The notes below the pieces were generated by a model. That model did not search any database. It was not told the origin of the DNA and worked only from the letters and a program-made list of their open reading frames with translations. A program made the position numbers and the translations under genes. Shown here piece by piece: positions 11,234 through 18,706 of a stretch of DNA of 64,000 nt. How positions within the stretch are numbered: the first letter of the stretch is position 1; each line of letters opens with the position of its first letter. Origin of the DNA: Duganella sp. CF517 (GTDB taxonomy: Bacteria > Pseudomonadota > Gammaproteobacteria > Burkholderiales > Burkholderiaceae_D); contig NZ_FODC01000008.1 of assembly GCF_900110275.1 (NCBI RefSeq), positions 186,001-250,000 of the forward strand, given 5' to 3'.

Positions 11234-12502
11234 TCAGTTGTTGATCGAGACGCGCGCGGCGTTCTCGAACGTTTCGCTGCCGGCGATGACGATCTTGTCG
11301 CCCTGTTTCAGGCCGTCGAGGATCTCCACGGCGGAGACGCTGGTGGCGCCCATCTTGATCGGAGTGCGGATGGCGATGCCGTCGCGCACCACATAGGCGA
11401 AGCGGCCGCCCTCGGATTCGACGAACGGGCCGCGCTGCACCATCAGGGTGTTGGGCTTTTCGTCGATCAGCAGGCGCGCGGTGACGCGCTGGTTCTGGCG
11501 CAGGCCGGCCGGCTGGGCGCCGTTGAAGCGCACCCGCGCCAGCACCTGGTTCTTGACCACCTCCGGCGACAGCGCCGACAGCTTGCCGGTGGCGGTGCCG
11601 GTGCCGACGTTGATCTCGGCGCTCATGCCCAGGCCGATGTCGGCGACGTAGGTCTCGGGCACCTCCAGCTCGACCTCCAGCTTGGACAGGTCGACAAGGG
11701 TCATCAGCGGCGTGTTGAGCGGCACCACGCTGCGGTTGGCCACCGACAGCGTGCCGATGAAACCGTCGACCGGCGCGCGCACCGTCAATTCGTCGACGCG
11801 GCGCTGGGCGTTCGACAGCACCATGCGCTGCTGCTCCAGCTGTTTGACCTTCGAGGTCAGCTCCAGCGCCACGTTGTCGCTTTCCAGTTCGGCCGCCTGG
11901 CCGGCGTGGCGGGCGCGGATCTCGGCCGAGTTCAACGCGTCCTTGGCCTTCTGGTAGTCGATCTTGGCGACGATGCCGTCGTTGGCCACGGCGTCGTAGC
12001 GCTCCAGCGTGCGCTGGGCCGACAGGCGGTCGATTTCGGCAGTGTCGGCGTCGCGCCGCGCCAGCAGCTTTTGTTTGCGGGCCAGGATCTTCTGGCGTTC
12101 GACGTCGGCCTCGATTTGCGCGTAGGCCGACTGTTCGCGTTTGAGCGCGTCCGACAGGTCGGGCGATTCGAGCACCGCCAGCACGTCGCCTTTTTTGACG
12201 GTGTCGCCGGCGGCCGCCTTCAGCGTGACGGTGGCGGCGGAGGTCGAGTACAAGGTGGGACTGATGGCGGCGACGATGCGGCCGTTGACGGCGGCGTCGC
12301 GGATCAGCGTGCCGCGCGTGACTTCGGCGATGCGCAGGCGCGAGATGTTGACCGAGTGGTCGCTGCCGCTCCAGGTGTGGAACAGATAGTAGCCCGCCGC
12401 CAGCAGGGCGGCCGAGGCGGCGGCGATGACGAGGCGGCGCTTGGCCGTTTGGCCCTTGGGGGCGGCGATGACGGCGTCTTGGCTGGAGGTGTCGCGGATC
12501 AT
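11234..12502 (-). CDS. HlyD/MacA-type periplasmic adaptor protein
   Basis: The 422-residue adaptor has an N-terminal anchor helix (RRLVIAAASAALLAAGYYLF, about residues 22-41). A split lipoyl domain (AAGDTVKKGDVLAVLESP and VRAPVDGFIGTLSV) flanks a long alpha-helical hairpin, and beta-barrel and membrane-proximal domains follow. It would bridge the ABC permeases to an outer-membrane channel; no TolC gene is in the window. The ATG at 12502 lies about 22 nt downstream of the transcription start predicted from the sigma-54 promoter. No strong Shine-Dalgarno is visible. The upstream part of the open frame is not coding. Confidence 0.9.
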   Translation of the reverse strand: MIRDTSSQDAVIAAPKGQTAKRRLVIAAASAALLAAGYYLFHTWSGSDHSVNISRLRIAEVTRGTLIRDAAVNGRIVAAISPTLYSTSAATVTLKAAAGDTVKKGDVLAVLESPDLSDALKREQSAYAQIEADVERQKILARKQKLLARRDADTAEIDRLSAQRTLERYDAVANDGIVAKIDYQKAKDALNSAEIRARHAGQAAELESDNVALELTSKVKQLEQQRMVLSNAQRRVDELTVRAPVDGFIGTLSVANRSVVPLNTPLMTLVDLSKLEVELEVPETYVADIGLGMSAEINVGTGTATGKLSALSPEVVKNQVLARVRFNGAQPAGLRQNQRVTARLLIDEKPNTLMVQRGPFVESEGGRFAYVVRDGIAIRTPIKMGATSVSAVEILDGLKQGDKIVIAGSETFENAARVSINN

Positions 12503-12534
12503 GGTAGTCGTAGAGATAAGGATAGCCGGATCTT

Positions 12535-12550
12535 TGCAGGATTCGTGCCA
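12535..12550 (-). promoter_or_regulatory. Sigma-54 (RpoN) promoter for the ABC export/two-component operon
   Basis: The minus strand reads TGGCACGAATCCTGCA, matching the RpoN consensus TGGCACN5TTGCW except for one pyrimidine. The invariant GG and GC are separated by exactly 10 nt. The predicted transcription start is near 12524, about 22 nt before the HlyD-type start codon. The same operon encodes an NtrC-type activator, which makes a chance match unlikely. Confidence 0.72.
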
Positions 12551-12589
12551 CCATGTAAGTGCTTGAATTTGCTGGGTTTTGCCGCGCCC

Positions 12590-12629
12590 TGTCCGCTGTC
12601 CGGGTGTCCGGGGCTGTCCGCGCTTGTCC
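12590..12629. promoter_or_regulatory. Five-copy TGTCC/GGACA array, candidate enhancer for the sigma-54 promoter
   Basis: TGTCC begins at 12590, 12597, 12605, 12615 and 12625, all in the same orientation. The array lies about 65-105 bp upstream of the predicted sigma-54 start on the minus strand, where NtrC-type activators normally bind. The copies are direct repeats rather than the usual inverted repeat, so the assignment is tentative. Confidence 0.4.
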
Positions 12630-12648
12630 ATGGCCGCGTCGGCGTCGG

Positions 12649-12676
12649 TTGATATTTTGCCAATTGGCACTATATG
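12649..12676 (+). promoter_or_regulatory. Candidate sigma-70 promoter for the MutS-like gene
   Basis: TTGATA and TATATG are separated by 16 bp and would start transcription a little before the ATG at 12705. A palindrome (12657-12670) fills the spacer. The same stretch also contains a GG-N10-GC pair resembling a weak sigma-54 element (TGGCAC-N5-GGGC). Confidence 0.4.
12657..12670. repeat. Palindrome TTGCCAATTGGCAC, copy 1 of a shared motif
   Basis: TGCCAATTGGCA is a perfect 12-bp palindrome located inside the candidate promoter of the MutS-like gene. A nearly identical 14-mer occurs before the chemoreceptor gene at 14328-14341, which suggests a common operator. Confidence 0.45.
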
Positions 12677-12704
12677 GGCTGCTGCTCCCACTATTTTTTT
12701 TCCC

Positions 12705-14270
12705 ATGACTCTGATCGACAGACTTGCCCGGTTTCTGCTGCCCGCCATGCCGGCCGACGACATCGGCGACTTCCCTTTTGTCGCCAGCGATGTGGCGCTG
12801 TACCGGCGCGCGCTGCACGGCGACCGCGGGGCGATCGACGCGCAGACCTGGGACGATATGCTGCTGCCGCAATACAGCGCGCAACTGGCGCGCGGCACCA
12901 GCATCCTCGGCCAGCAGGAGCTGCACCGCCGCCTGCACGCGCCCGACGATGGCGGCGCGCCTGTCGCCGCCTCCGCCGCGCGGGTGCGGACGCTGGTGGC
13001 GGACGGCGGACAGCGCGCGCGGTTGCTGACCGCCTGCGAGGGTCTGCGCCGCGCCGACCGTGAAGTCAGCGAGACTTTGTTCGGCGCCGCGCTGGCGCCG
13101 ACGCCGCGCTGGGCGCCGTATCTGCCTTGGCTGCCGGTGGCGTTCCTGCTGTCGGCCGTGTTGGCGCTGGTCAGCGGCTTCCTGCCGCTGTGGGGAGTGA
13201 CCCTGGGACTGTGGTTGTCGCTGTCGCTGGTGCAGATGCGGTTTGGCGAGGCGGCGGCGGAATGGGGGCGCATCCTCAAGACGCTGCAGCAGATGCTGCG
13301 CGCGCATACGCTGCTGGCCAAGCTCGACGTCGCGATGACGTCGGACCTGGGCGGCGACGCCGCCCGCGCCGGCAAGGTCAATCGCGGCATCGGCCAATCG
13401 CCGCTGACCCACCTGCCGGGCGTGCGCGAATACGGCGACTGGCTCTGGCTGATGAACATCCGCCACTACTTCAAGAGCCGCGAGGTGGTGCGCGCCAACC
13501 TCGATCTGCTGCGCGCGAGTTTCCAGCGGGTCGCGGCGCTGGAGGCCGACCTGGCGCTGGCGCGGCACCTGGCGCAGACGCCACGCTATTGCTGGGCCGC
13601 GCGCGGGGCGGACGTGGCGCTGGACCATGCCGTCCATCCGCTGCTGGCCGAGCCGGCGCCGTTGTCGTTCGCGCTGGGGCGGCAGGGCGCCTTCGTCTCC
13701 GGCCAGAACGGCATCGGCAAGAGCACCCTGCTGCGCACCGTCGGCTTGAATCTGATCGTGGCCCGCGCCTTCGGCTTCGGTTACGCCGACGCCGCCGTCA
13801 CGCCGGCGCAGCCGGTTTACTCCAGCATGCAAAACGAGGACGCGCTCGAAGGCGGCGAGAGCCTGTACATCGCCGAGTTGCGCCGCGCGCAGGAGCTGCT
13901 GGCGCTGGCCGACGAGGCGCCGGCGATCTTCATCATCGACGAGATCTTCCGCGGCACCAACCATCTGGAATCGATATCGGCCGCCGCCGCCGTGCTGCAC
14001 ACGCTGTCGGCGTCGGGCCGGGTGATCGTCTCGTCGCACAACCTGGTGCTGGCGCCGCTGCTGGGCGGGGCGCTGGCGCCGTGGTGCGTCGGCCGCGTCG
14101 ACGGAGCGCTGCGGCTGGCGCCGGGAGTGTTGAAAGAAACCAACGGTATCGCGCTGCTCGCCGCGCGCGGCTTCGACGCCGGCATTTCGGCCAAGGCCCT
14201 GCGCGTCCACGCCTGGCTCAGCGATTACATGGCCCATCCGCTCGATTGCGAGGCGGTGCTGGCGGTGTAA
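12705..14270 (+). CDS. Membrane-associated MutS-like ATPase
   Basis: The 521-residue protein carries the C-terminal ATPase of the MutS family: Walker A SGQNGIGKST, YSSMQNEDALEGGESLYIAEL, and Walker B IFIIDEIFRGTNHLES. The middle contains two hydrophobic segments (LPWLPVAFLLSAVLALVSGFL and WGVTLGLWLSLSLVQ). The mismatch-recognition and connector domains of true MutS are absent, and it is far shorter than MutS (about 850) or MutS2 (about 780). A role in mismatch repair is therefore unlikely; these membrane MutS-like ATPases are uncharacterised. The ATG at 12705 starts a coherent protein but has no Shine-Dalgarno, so the start is uncertain. It is divergent from the ABC export operon and upstream of the chemoreceptor. 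Confidence 0.82.
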   Translation: MTLIDRLARFLLPAMPADDIGDFPFVASDVALYRRALHGDRGAIDAQTWDDMLLPQYSAQLARGTSILGQQELHRRLHAPDDGGAPVAASAARVRTLVADGGQRARLLTACEGLRRADREVSETLFGAALAPTPRWAPYLPWLPVAFLLSAVLALVSGFLPLWGVTLGLWLSLSLVQMRFGEAAAEWGRILKTLQQMLRAHTLLAKLDVAMTSDLGGDAARAGKVNRGIGQSPLTHLPGVREYGDWLWLMNIRHYFKSREVVRANLDLLRASFQRVAALEADLALARHLAQTPRYCWAARGADVALDHAVHPLLAEPAPLSFALGRQGAFVSGQNGIGKSTLLRTVGLNLIVARAFGFGYADAAVTPAQPVYSSMQNEDALEGGESLYIAELRRAQELLALADEAPAIFIIDEIFRGTNHLESISAAAAVLHTLSASGRVIVSSHNLVLAPLLGGALAPWCVGRVDGALRLAPGVLKETNGIALLAARGFDAGISAKALRVHAWLSDYMAHPLDCEAVLAV

Positions 14271-14327
14271 CAACGCATTTTTCATCGCCCGAATGTCAAT
14301 TTCTTGGTATATTCGGGATTCACACTA

Positions 14328-14341
14328 TTGCCAATAGGCAA
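14328..14341. repeat. Palindrome TTGCCAATAGGCAA, copy 2 of a shared motif
   Basis: TTGCC and GGCAA form a 5-bp inverted repeat around AATA, ending 27 bp before the chemoreceptor ATG. It differs from the copy upstream of the MutS-like gene by two bases, which points to shared control of the two adjacent genes. Confidence 0.45.
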
Positions 14342-14368
14342 TGATCATGCGATGAATGCGGGGGAAAA

Positions 14369-15985
14369 ATGAACAATGTGACGGTGCGGGCGAGTTTGTT
14401 GGGTGTGCTGCTGCTGTTTGCGGGCATGCTGGTGGTCGGGGCGGGCCTGGGGATTTACGCGCTCAAGCAGTCCAACGAGGCGATCGCGACGGTGCACCGG
14501 ATCGGCGCGCAGGTGATCGTCATCAACGACGCCTACAAGGATACGACGCGGACCCGCTCGGCCTTGACGCGCGGCTACACCACCGTCAAGGAAGGCGGCA
14601 GCAAGGACGACCGCGACTCGGCGCTGGCCAGCGCCGGGAAGTCCTACCAGCGCACCCTGGACTTCATCGACAGGTATGAGAAGGCGGCGGCCTATCCGGG
14701 CCAGGACGCGCAGCTCAAAGCCGGCCTGATCGAGGCCGGCCGCGCGCAGTCCCGCGTGCTCGAGCGCGCCGCCGCCGCGCTGGCCAGGGACGACACCGAC
14801 ACCTACACCACCATCAACACGAAGGAGCTGACGCCGACCGGCGCCGCCTTCTCGGCCCAGCTGGAGAAGTACCAGAAGCTCAGCGACGAACAGATCAACG
14901 AGCTGATGGACGCCGGCGCGCGCGAATACAAACTGGTCATGTGGCTGGTCGCGTTCGGCCTGGCCGGCGCGCTGGCGCTGGTGGTCGGCGTGCACCTGCT
15001 GCTCAAGTCGATCGTGCTGCGTCCGCTCGAGCGCGCGGTGGCGCTGCTCGACCAGGTCGCGCACGGCGACCTGACCGCGCACATCGACGAATCGGGCGAC
15101 AACGAGATCCAGCGCCTGCTGGCGGCGATCCGCCGCATGCAGCAGGATCTGCTGTCGACCGTGTCGCGGGTGCGGCGCGGCGCCGAACTGATCAACACCG
15201 GCTCGCAGGAGCTGGCGGCCGGCAACATGGAACTGTCGTCGCGCACCGAGACCCAGGCCAGCTCGCTGGAGGAGACCGCCGCGTCGATCGAGGAACTGAC
15301 CAGCACCGTCAAGCAAAACTCGGAAAACGCGCAGCATGCGCACGCGCTGGTGGAGGACGCCTCCAGCACGGCCGCGCAGGGCGGCGAGGTCATGCACCAA
15401 GTGGTCACCACCATGAACGACATCAACGAATCGTCGCGCAAGATCGTCGATATCACCGGTGTGATCGACGGCATCGCCTTCCAGACCAACATCCTGGCGC
15501 TGAACGCGGCCGTCGAGGCGGCCCGCGCCGGTGAACAGGGACGCGGTTTCGCCGTCGTCGCCAGCGAGGTGCGCAACCTGGCGCAGCGCTCGGCCGCCGC
15601 CGCCAAGGAGATCAAGTCGCTGATCGATAAGTCGGTGTCGAACATCCAGCTGGGAACCGATCTGGTCGAGCGCGCCGGCACCACGATGAACACCCTGGTC
15701 GGCAACGTCCACCAGGTGACGCAGATCGTCGGCGAGATCGCCGTCGCCAGCCGCGAGCAGAGCGAGGGCATCGAGCAGGTCAACCAGGCGATCGCGCAGA
15801 TGGACCAGGTCACACAGCAAAACGCCGCGTTGGTGGAGGAGGCGGCCGCCGCCACGCAATCGCTGCAGGACCAGGCCGGCGAACTGGCGCAGACGGTCAG
15901 CATCTTCAAGATCGACGCCGGCGGCGCCGCGCCGGGCGCGGCGCGGGCCGGCGCGGCGGCCGGGCGGCGGCTGGCGCTGGCGTGA
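14369..15985 (+). CDS. Methyl-accepting chemotaxis protein
   Basis: The 538-residue receptor has a first membrane helix (SLLGVLLLFAGMLVVGAGLGI, about 10-30) and a four-helix-bundle periplasmic sensor. A second helix (LVMWLVAFGLAGALALVVGVHLL, about 190-212), a HAMP domain and a signalling hairpin follow. The hairpin tip is DGIAFQTNILALNAAVEAAR, and TQASSLEETAASIEEL is a methylation helix. It should relay a ligand signal to CheW/CheA at the cell pole. The C-terminus is alanine/arginine-rich and lacks an NWETF-type CheR/CheB docking pentapeptide, so it may need help for methylation. GGGGGAA precedes the ATG. The ligand is unknown. Confidence 0.95.
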   Translation: MNNVTVRASLLGVLLLFAGMLVVGAGLGIYALKQSNEAIATVHRIGAQVIVINDAYKDTTRTRSALTRGYTTVKEGGSKDDRDSALASAGKSYQRTLDFIDRYEKAAAYPGQDAQLKAGLIEAGRAQSRVLERAAAALARDDTDTYTTINTKELTPTGAAFSAQLEKYQKLSDEQINELMDAGAREYKLVMWLVAFGLAGALALVVGVHLLLKSIVLRPLERAVALLDQVAHGDLTAHIDESGDNEIQRLLAAIRRMQQDLLSTVSRVRRGAELINTGSQELAAGNMELSSRTETQASSLEETAASIEELTSTVKQNSENAQHAHALVEDASSTAAQGGEVMHQVVTTMNDINESSRKIVDITGVIDGIAFQTNILALNAAVEAARAGEQGRGFAVVASEVRNLAQRSAAAAKEIKSLIDKSVSNIQLGTDLVERAGTTMNTLVGNVHQVTQIVGEIAVASREQSEGIEQVNQAIAQMDQVTQQNAALVEEAAAATQSLQDQAGELAQTVSIFKIDAGGAAPGAARAGAAAGRRLALA

Positions 15986-16028
15986 CCCGGGTTTGTCGCG
16001 GGGCGCCGCTGTTCGCTTGAATGGCGGC

Positions 16029-16057
16029 TTGACAGCGCGCGCTTGGAATTCTATGAT
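16029..16057 (+). promoter_or_regulatory. Strong sigma-70 promoter of the GbsR-like/DUF4166/epimerase operon
   Basis: A consensus TTGACA (16029-16034) is separated by 17 bp from TATGAT (16052-16057). Transcription would begin near 16064, inside the operator palindrome and about 23 nt before the ATG at 16087. Confidence 0.75.
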
Positions 16058-16075
16058 TTCTGTAACGACAGAAAT
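16056..16075. promoter_or_regulatory. Operator palindrome overlapping the transcription start
   Basis: ATTTCTGT and ACAGAAAT form a perfect 8-bp inverted repeat around AACG. It covers the end of the -10 box and the start site. This is the classic position for repression, most likely by the MarR/GbsR-type product of the first gene. Confidence 0.6.
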
Positions 16076-16086
16076 GAAAGAATCCC

Positions 16087-16635
16087 ATGATCCTCGCGCC
16101 GACCATCCAGAAATACATCCTGCACTGGGGCGAGATGGGCACGCGCTGGGGCGTCAACCGCACGGTGGCGCAGATCCACGCGCTGCTGTTCCTGTCCAAC
16201 CAGCCGCTGCCGGCCGAGGAGATCGCCGAGACGCTGGCCGTGGCGCGCTCCAACGTCAGCAACAGCCTCAAGGAGCTGCAAAGCTGGGGACTGGTGCGTA
16301 TCACCCACCTGGCCGGAGACCGGCGCGACCATTTCGTCGCGCTGCAGGACGTGTGGGAGATCTTCCGCGTCATCGTCGAGGAGCGTAAAAAGCGCGAGAT
16401 CGATCCGACCCTGGCGGTGCTGCGCGAATGCGCGCACGAGGCGCGGCACGACCCGGCGCTGGAGCCGGCCACCAAGGTCAAGATGGACCAGGTGCTCGAC
16501 TTCCTCGAAATGCTCACCGCCACCTACGGCGACTACAAGCACCTGCCCCCGGCCACCATGCAGCGCTTCCTGAAAATGGGCGGCAAGGTCGCGCGCCTGC
16601 TCGGCGGCGACGACACGACGGGGGCGGGCAAATGA
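16087..16635 (+). CDS. GbsR/MarR-family transcriptional regulator
   Basis: The 182-residue protein begins with a helix rich in Trp and Gly (HWGEMGTRWGVNRTVAQIHALLF) typical of GbsR proteins. A winged helix follows with LPAEEIAETLAVARSNVSNS as helix-turn-helix and HLAGDRRDHFVAL as the wing. A C-terminal helical dimerisation region follows. GbsR of Bacillus senses choline, but GbsR-like proteins in proteobacteria have mostly unknown ligands. Its stop overlaps the next start (ATGATGA). The palindrome over its own promoter suggests autoregulation. Confidence 0.88.
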   Translation: MILAPTIQKYILHWGEMGTRWGVNRTVAQIHALLFLSNQPLPAEEIAETLAVARSNVSNSLKELQSWGLVRITHLAGDRRDHFVALQDVWEIFRVIVEERKKREIDPTLAVLRECAHEARHDPALEPATKVKMDQVLDFLEMLTATYGDYKHLPPATMQRFLKMGGKVARLLGGDDTTGAGK

Positions 16636-17252
16636 TGATCCCGTCCGAAGGGGAACTCTTTAAAAAAATACTCGGCCCCGAATGGGGCAAGCTGCATCCG
16701 CACATCCAGGCGCGCTTCGACAAGAATCCCTTGCCCGGCAAACCGCTGTACTACACGGGTTACCTGTCCGAGCTGACGTGTTCGCGGGTCGGCCGCGTGC
16801 TCGGTTATTTGAGCATGCCCTTCGTCAAAGGCGCGCTGATGCCGTACAACGACGCCGATTTCCCGGTCGATATCCAGGTCTACTCGAAGCGCGACTGCGC
16901 CTGGATCTTCAAGCAGCGCACCTATCGCCTCAACGCCCGCCGGCCGGTGATGTTCACCTCCTACATGGCCGAGAGCCCGCGCGGCGAAGTGCTGGAATAT
17001 GTCGGCGCGGGCCTGGGCATGAAGCTGGTGCTCGACGTCCGCGACGGCAATCTGCATTTCGAGAGCGACGGCTATTTCTGGCAGCTGTTCGGCATCCGCA
17101 TTCCGCTGCCGGGGCTGCTCACGCCGGGCAAGACCTTCCTGTGCCACCGCAATAACAACGCCAACCAGTTCGACATCCGCATCGAGATACGGCATGCGCT
17201 GTTCGGCACCACATTCACGCAAGCCGGCGTTTTCAAGGAGGTCTCGGCATGA
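16632..17252 (+). CDS. DUF4166-family protein
   Basis: This 206-residue protein resembles the DUF4166 family, whose members often accompany or are fused to NAD(P)-binding epimerase-like proteins. Visible features are GPEWGKLHPHIQARF near the start, DFPVDIQVYSKRDCAWIFKQR in the middle and IEIRHALFGTTFTQAGVF near the end. No signal peptide or membrane helix is evident. The ATG at 16632 overlaps the regulator stop, and its own stop overlaps the next ATG (ATGA), so the three genes are translationally coupled. No biochemical function is known to me. Confidence 0.72.
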   Translation: MMIPSEGELFKKILGPEWGKLHPHIQARFDKNPLPGKPLYYTGYLSELTCSRVGRVLGYLSMPFVKGALMPYNDADFPVDIQVYSKRDCAWIFKQRTYRLNARRPVMFTSYMAESPRGEVLEYVGAGLGMKLVLDVRDGNLHFESDGYFWQLFGIRIPLPGLLTPGKTFLCHRNNNANQFDIRIEIRHALFGTTFTQAGVFKEVSA

Positions 17253-18697
17253 ACACTCATTTATTGGCGCTGCAGCTGATGGCGTTCCAGGGCTGCCTCG
17301 GCGCCTTCGACACGCTGTACCACCACGAACTGACCGAAGCCTTGCCGGGCCGCGCCAGCGCGCGGCGCGAGCTGTCGATCCACGCGGCGCGCGCCCTGAT
17401 TTACAGCGCGATGTTCATCGGCCTGTCCTCCTGGTCCTTCCAGGGCGCCTGGGCGGTGCTCCTGCTGCTGGTGTTCGTGGTCGAAATCGTGCTGACGTTG
17501 TGGGACTTCGTGGTCGAGGACCGCACCCGCCTGCTGCCGGCGACCGAGCGTGTCACGCATACGGTGCTGGCGATGAACGGCGGCGCCTTCATCGCGCTGC
17601 TGGCGTTGAACACGCCGGCGCTGGCGGCCATGCCGACGGCGCTGGTGTGGCAGCCGCAGGGCGCGTTGGGCGTGTTCCTCGCCTTGTGCGGCGTCGGCGT
17701 GGGCCTGTCCGGGCTGCGCGACGCCTGGGCCGCGCGCGCCATCGGCAAAATGGCGCAGCGCGAGGCGGCGGCGCCTTCGGTGCGATTCGCCGACGGCGAG
17801 CGCAGTTTCCTGGTGACCGGCGCGACCGGCTTCATCGGCCAGCGGCTGGTGCGCGCCTTGCTGCGCGACGGCCACCGCGTCACGGTGTTGAGCCGCCAGC
17901 CGCGCCAGGCCGCGTGGCTGTTCGACGGCCGGGTCGAGTGCATGGGCGACCTGGCGCAGTTACCGCCGTCGCGCCGCATCGACGTCGTTGTCAATCTGGC
18001 GGGCGCGCGCATTTTGGGCTGGCGCTGGACGGCCGCGCGCCGCGCCGCGTTGCGCAAGAGCCGCGTCGCGTTGACGCGCAAGCTGGTCGACTGGATCGCC
18101 GCCGCCGAGCATAAGCCGGCGATGCTGCTGTCGGCGTCGGCGATCGGCTACTACGGCATCCAGCGGCGCGGCGACGATACGGTGCTGACCGAGAACGATG
18201 GTCCGCGGCCGATGTTCATGTCCGACCTGTGCCGCGAGTGGGAGGAGGCCGCGCAAGGGGCCGAGGCGCACGGCGTGCGCGTGGCGCGCATGCGTTTCGG
18301 GCTGGTGCTGGGCACGCAGGGCGCGCTGCCTATGATGCTGCTGCCGATCAAGCTGGGACTGGGCGGGCCGCTGGGCGACGGCGCGCAGTGGCTGTCGTGG
18401 ATCCACGTCGACGACCTGATCGCCGGCATCGCCCACCTGTGCCGTGGCGGCGAGGGCGGCGCGTACAACTTCACCGCGCCGGAAGTGGTGCGCCAGGCGC
18501 AATTCAGCCGCACGGCCGCATCGGTGTTGAAGCGGCCGTACGGCTTGCCGACGCCGGGCTGGCCGATGCGGCTGGCGCTGGGCGAGCAGGCCGACCTGCT
18601 GCTCGAAGGCCAGCGCGTCTTCCCCGCGCGGCTGACGGCCGAAGGCTTCGTGTTCCACCACCCCACCCTGGACGGCGCCTTGCGCAGCCTGGCATAA
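17249..18697 (+). CDS. Fusion of a membrane domain with a TIGR01777-type epimerase (SDR) domain
   Basis: The 482-residue product starts with about 160 residues containing four or so hydrophobic helices (for example AWAVLLLLVFVVEIVLTLW and GVFLALCGVGVGLSGL). From about residue 188 it has an extended SDR Rossmann domain: VTGATGFIGQRLVRALL, VVNLAGARILGWRWTAARR, SASAIGYYG and WIHVDDLIAGI. The C-terminal piece (PALP-like PAR-LTAEGFVFHHPTLDGAL) matches DUF1731 of the YfcH/TIGR01777 group. The substrate of this group is unknown. The membrane domain may anchor the oxidoreductase beside the DUF4166 partner. It converges on the EptA-like gene, with 9 bp between the stops. Confidence 0.82.
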   Translation: MNTHLLALQLMAFQGCLGAFDTLYHHELTEALPGRASARRELSIHAARALIYSAMFIGLSSWSFQGAWAVLLLLVFVVEIVLTLWDFVVEDRTRLLPATERVTHTVLAMNGGAFIALLALNTPALAAMPTALVWQPQGALGVFLALCGVGVGLSGLRDAWAARAIGKMAQREAAAPSVRFADGERSFLVTGATGFIGQRLVRALLRDGHRVTVLSRQPRQAAWLFDGRVECMGDLAQLPPSRRIDVVVNLAGARILGWRWTAARRAALRKSRVALTRKLVDWIAAAEHKPAMLLSASAIGYYGIQRRGDDTVLTENDGPRPMFMSDLCREWEEAAQGAEAHGVRVARMRFGLVLGTQGALPMMLLPIKLGLGGPLGDGAQWLSWIHVDDLIAGIAHLCRGGEGGAYNFTAPEVVRQAQFSRTAASVLKRPYGLPTPGWPMRLALGEQADLLLEGQRVFPARLTAEGFVFHHPTLDGALRSLA

Positions 18698-18706
18698 TCC
18701 CGGCGG

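Noticed and set aside
10457..14285. Very long frames opposite the ABC operon and the MutS-like gene (731 and 1062 codons)
   Set aside because: They are GC-rich antisense shadows without domains and cross several real genes whose start and stop signals are coherent.
14338..14350. GG-N10-GC pair before the chemoreceptor as a sigma-54 promoter
   Set aside because: The elements AGGCAA and ATGC are poor matches, and the start would lie only about 7 nt before the ATG, upstream of or within the ribosome-binding site.
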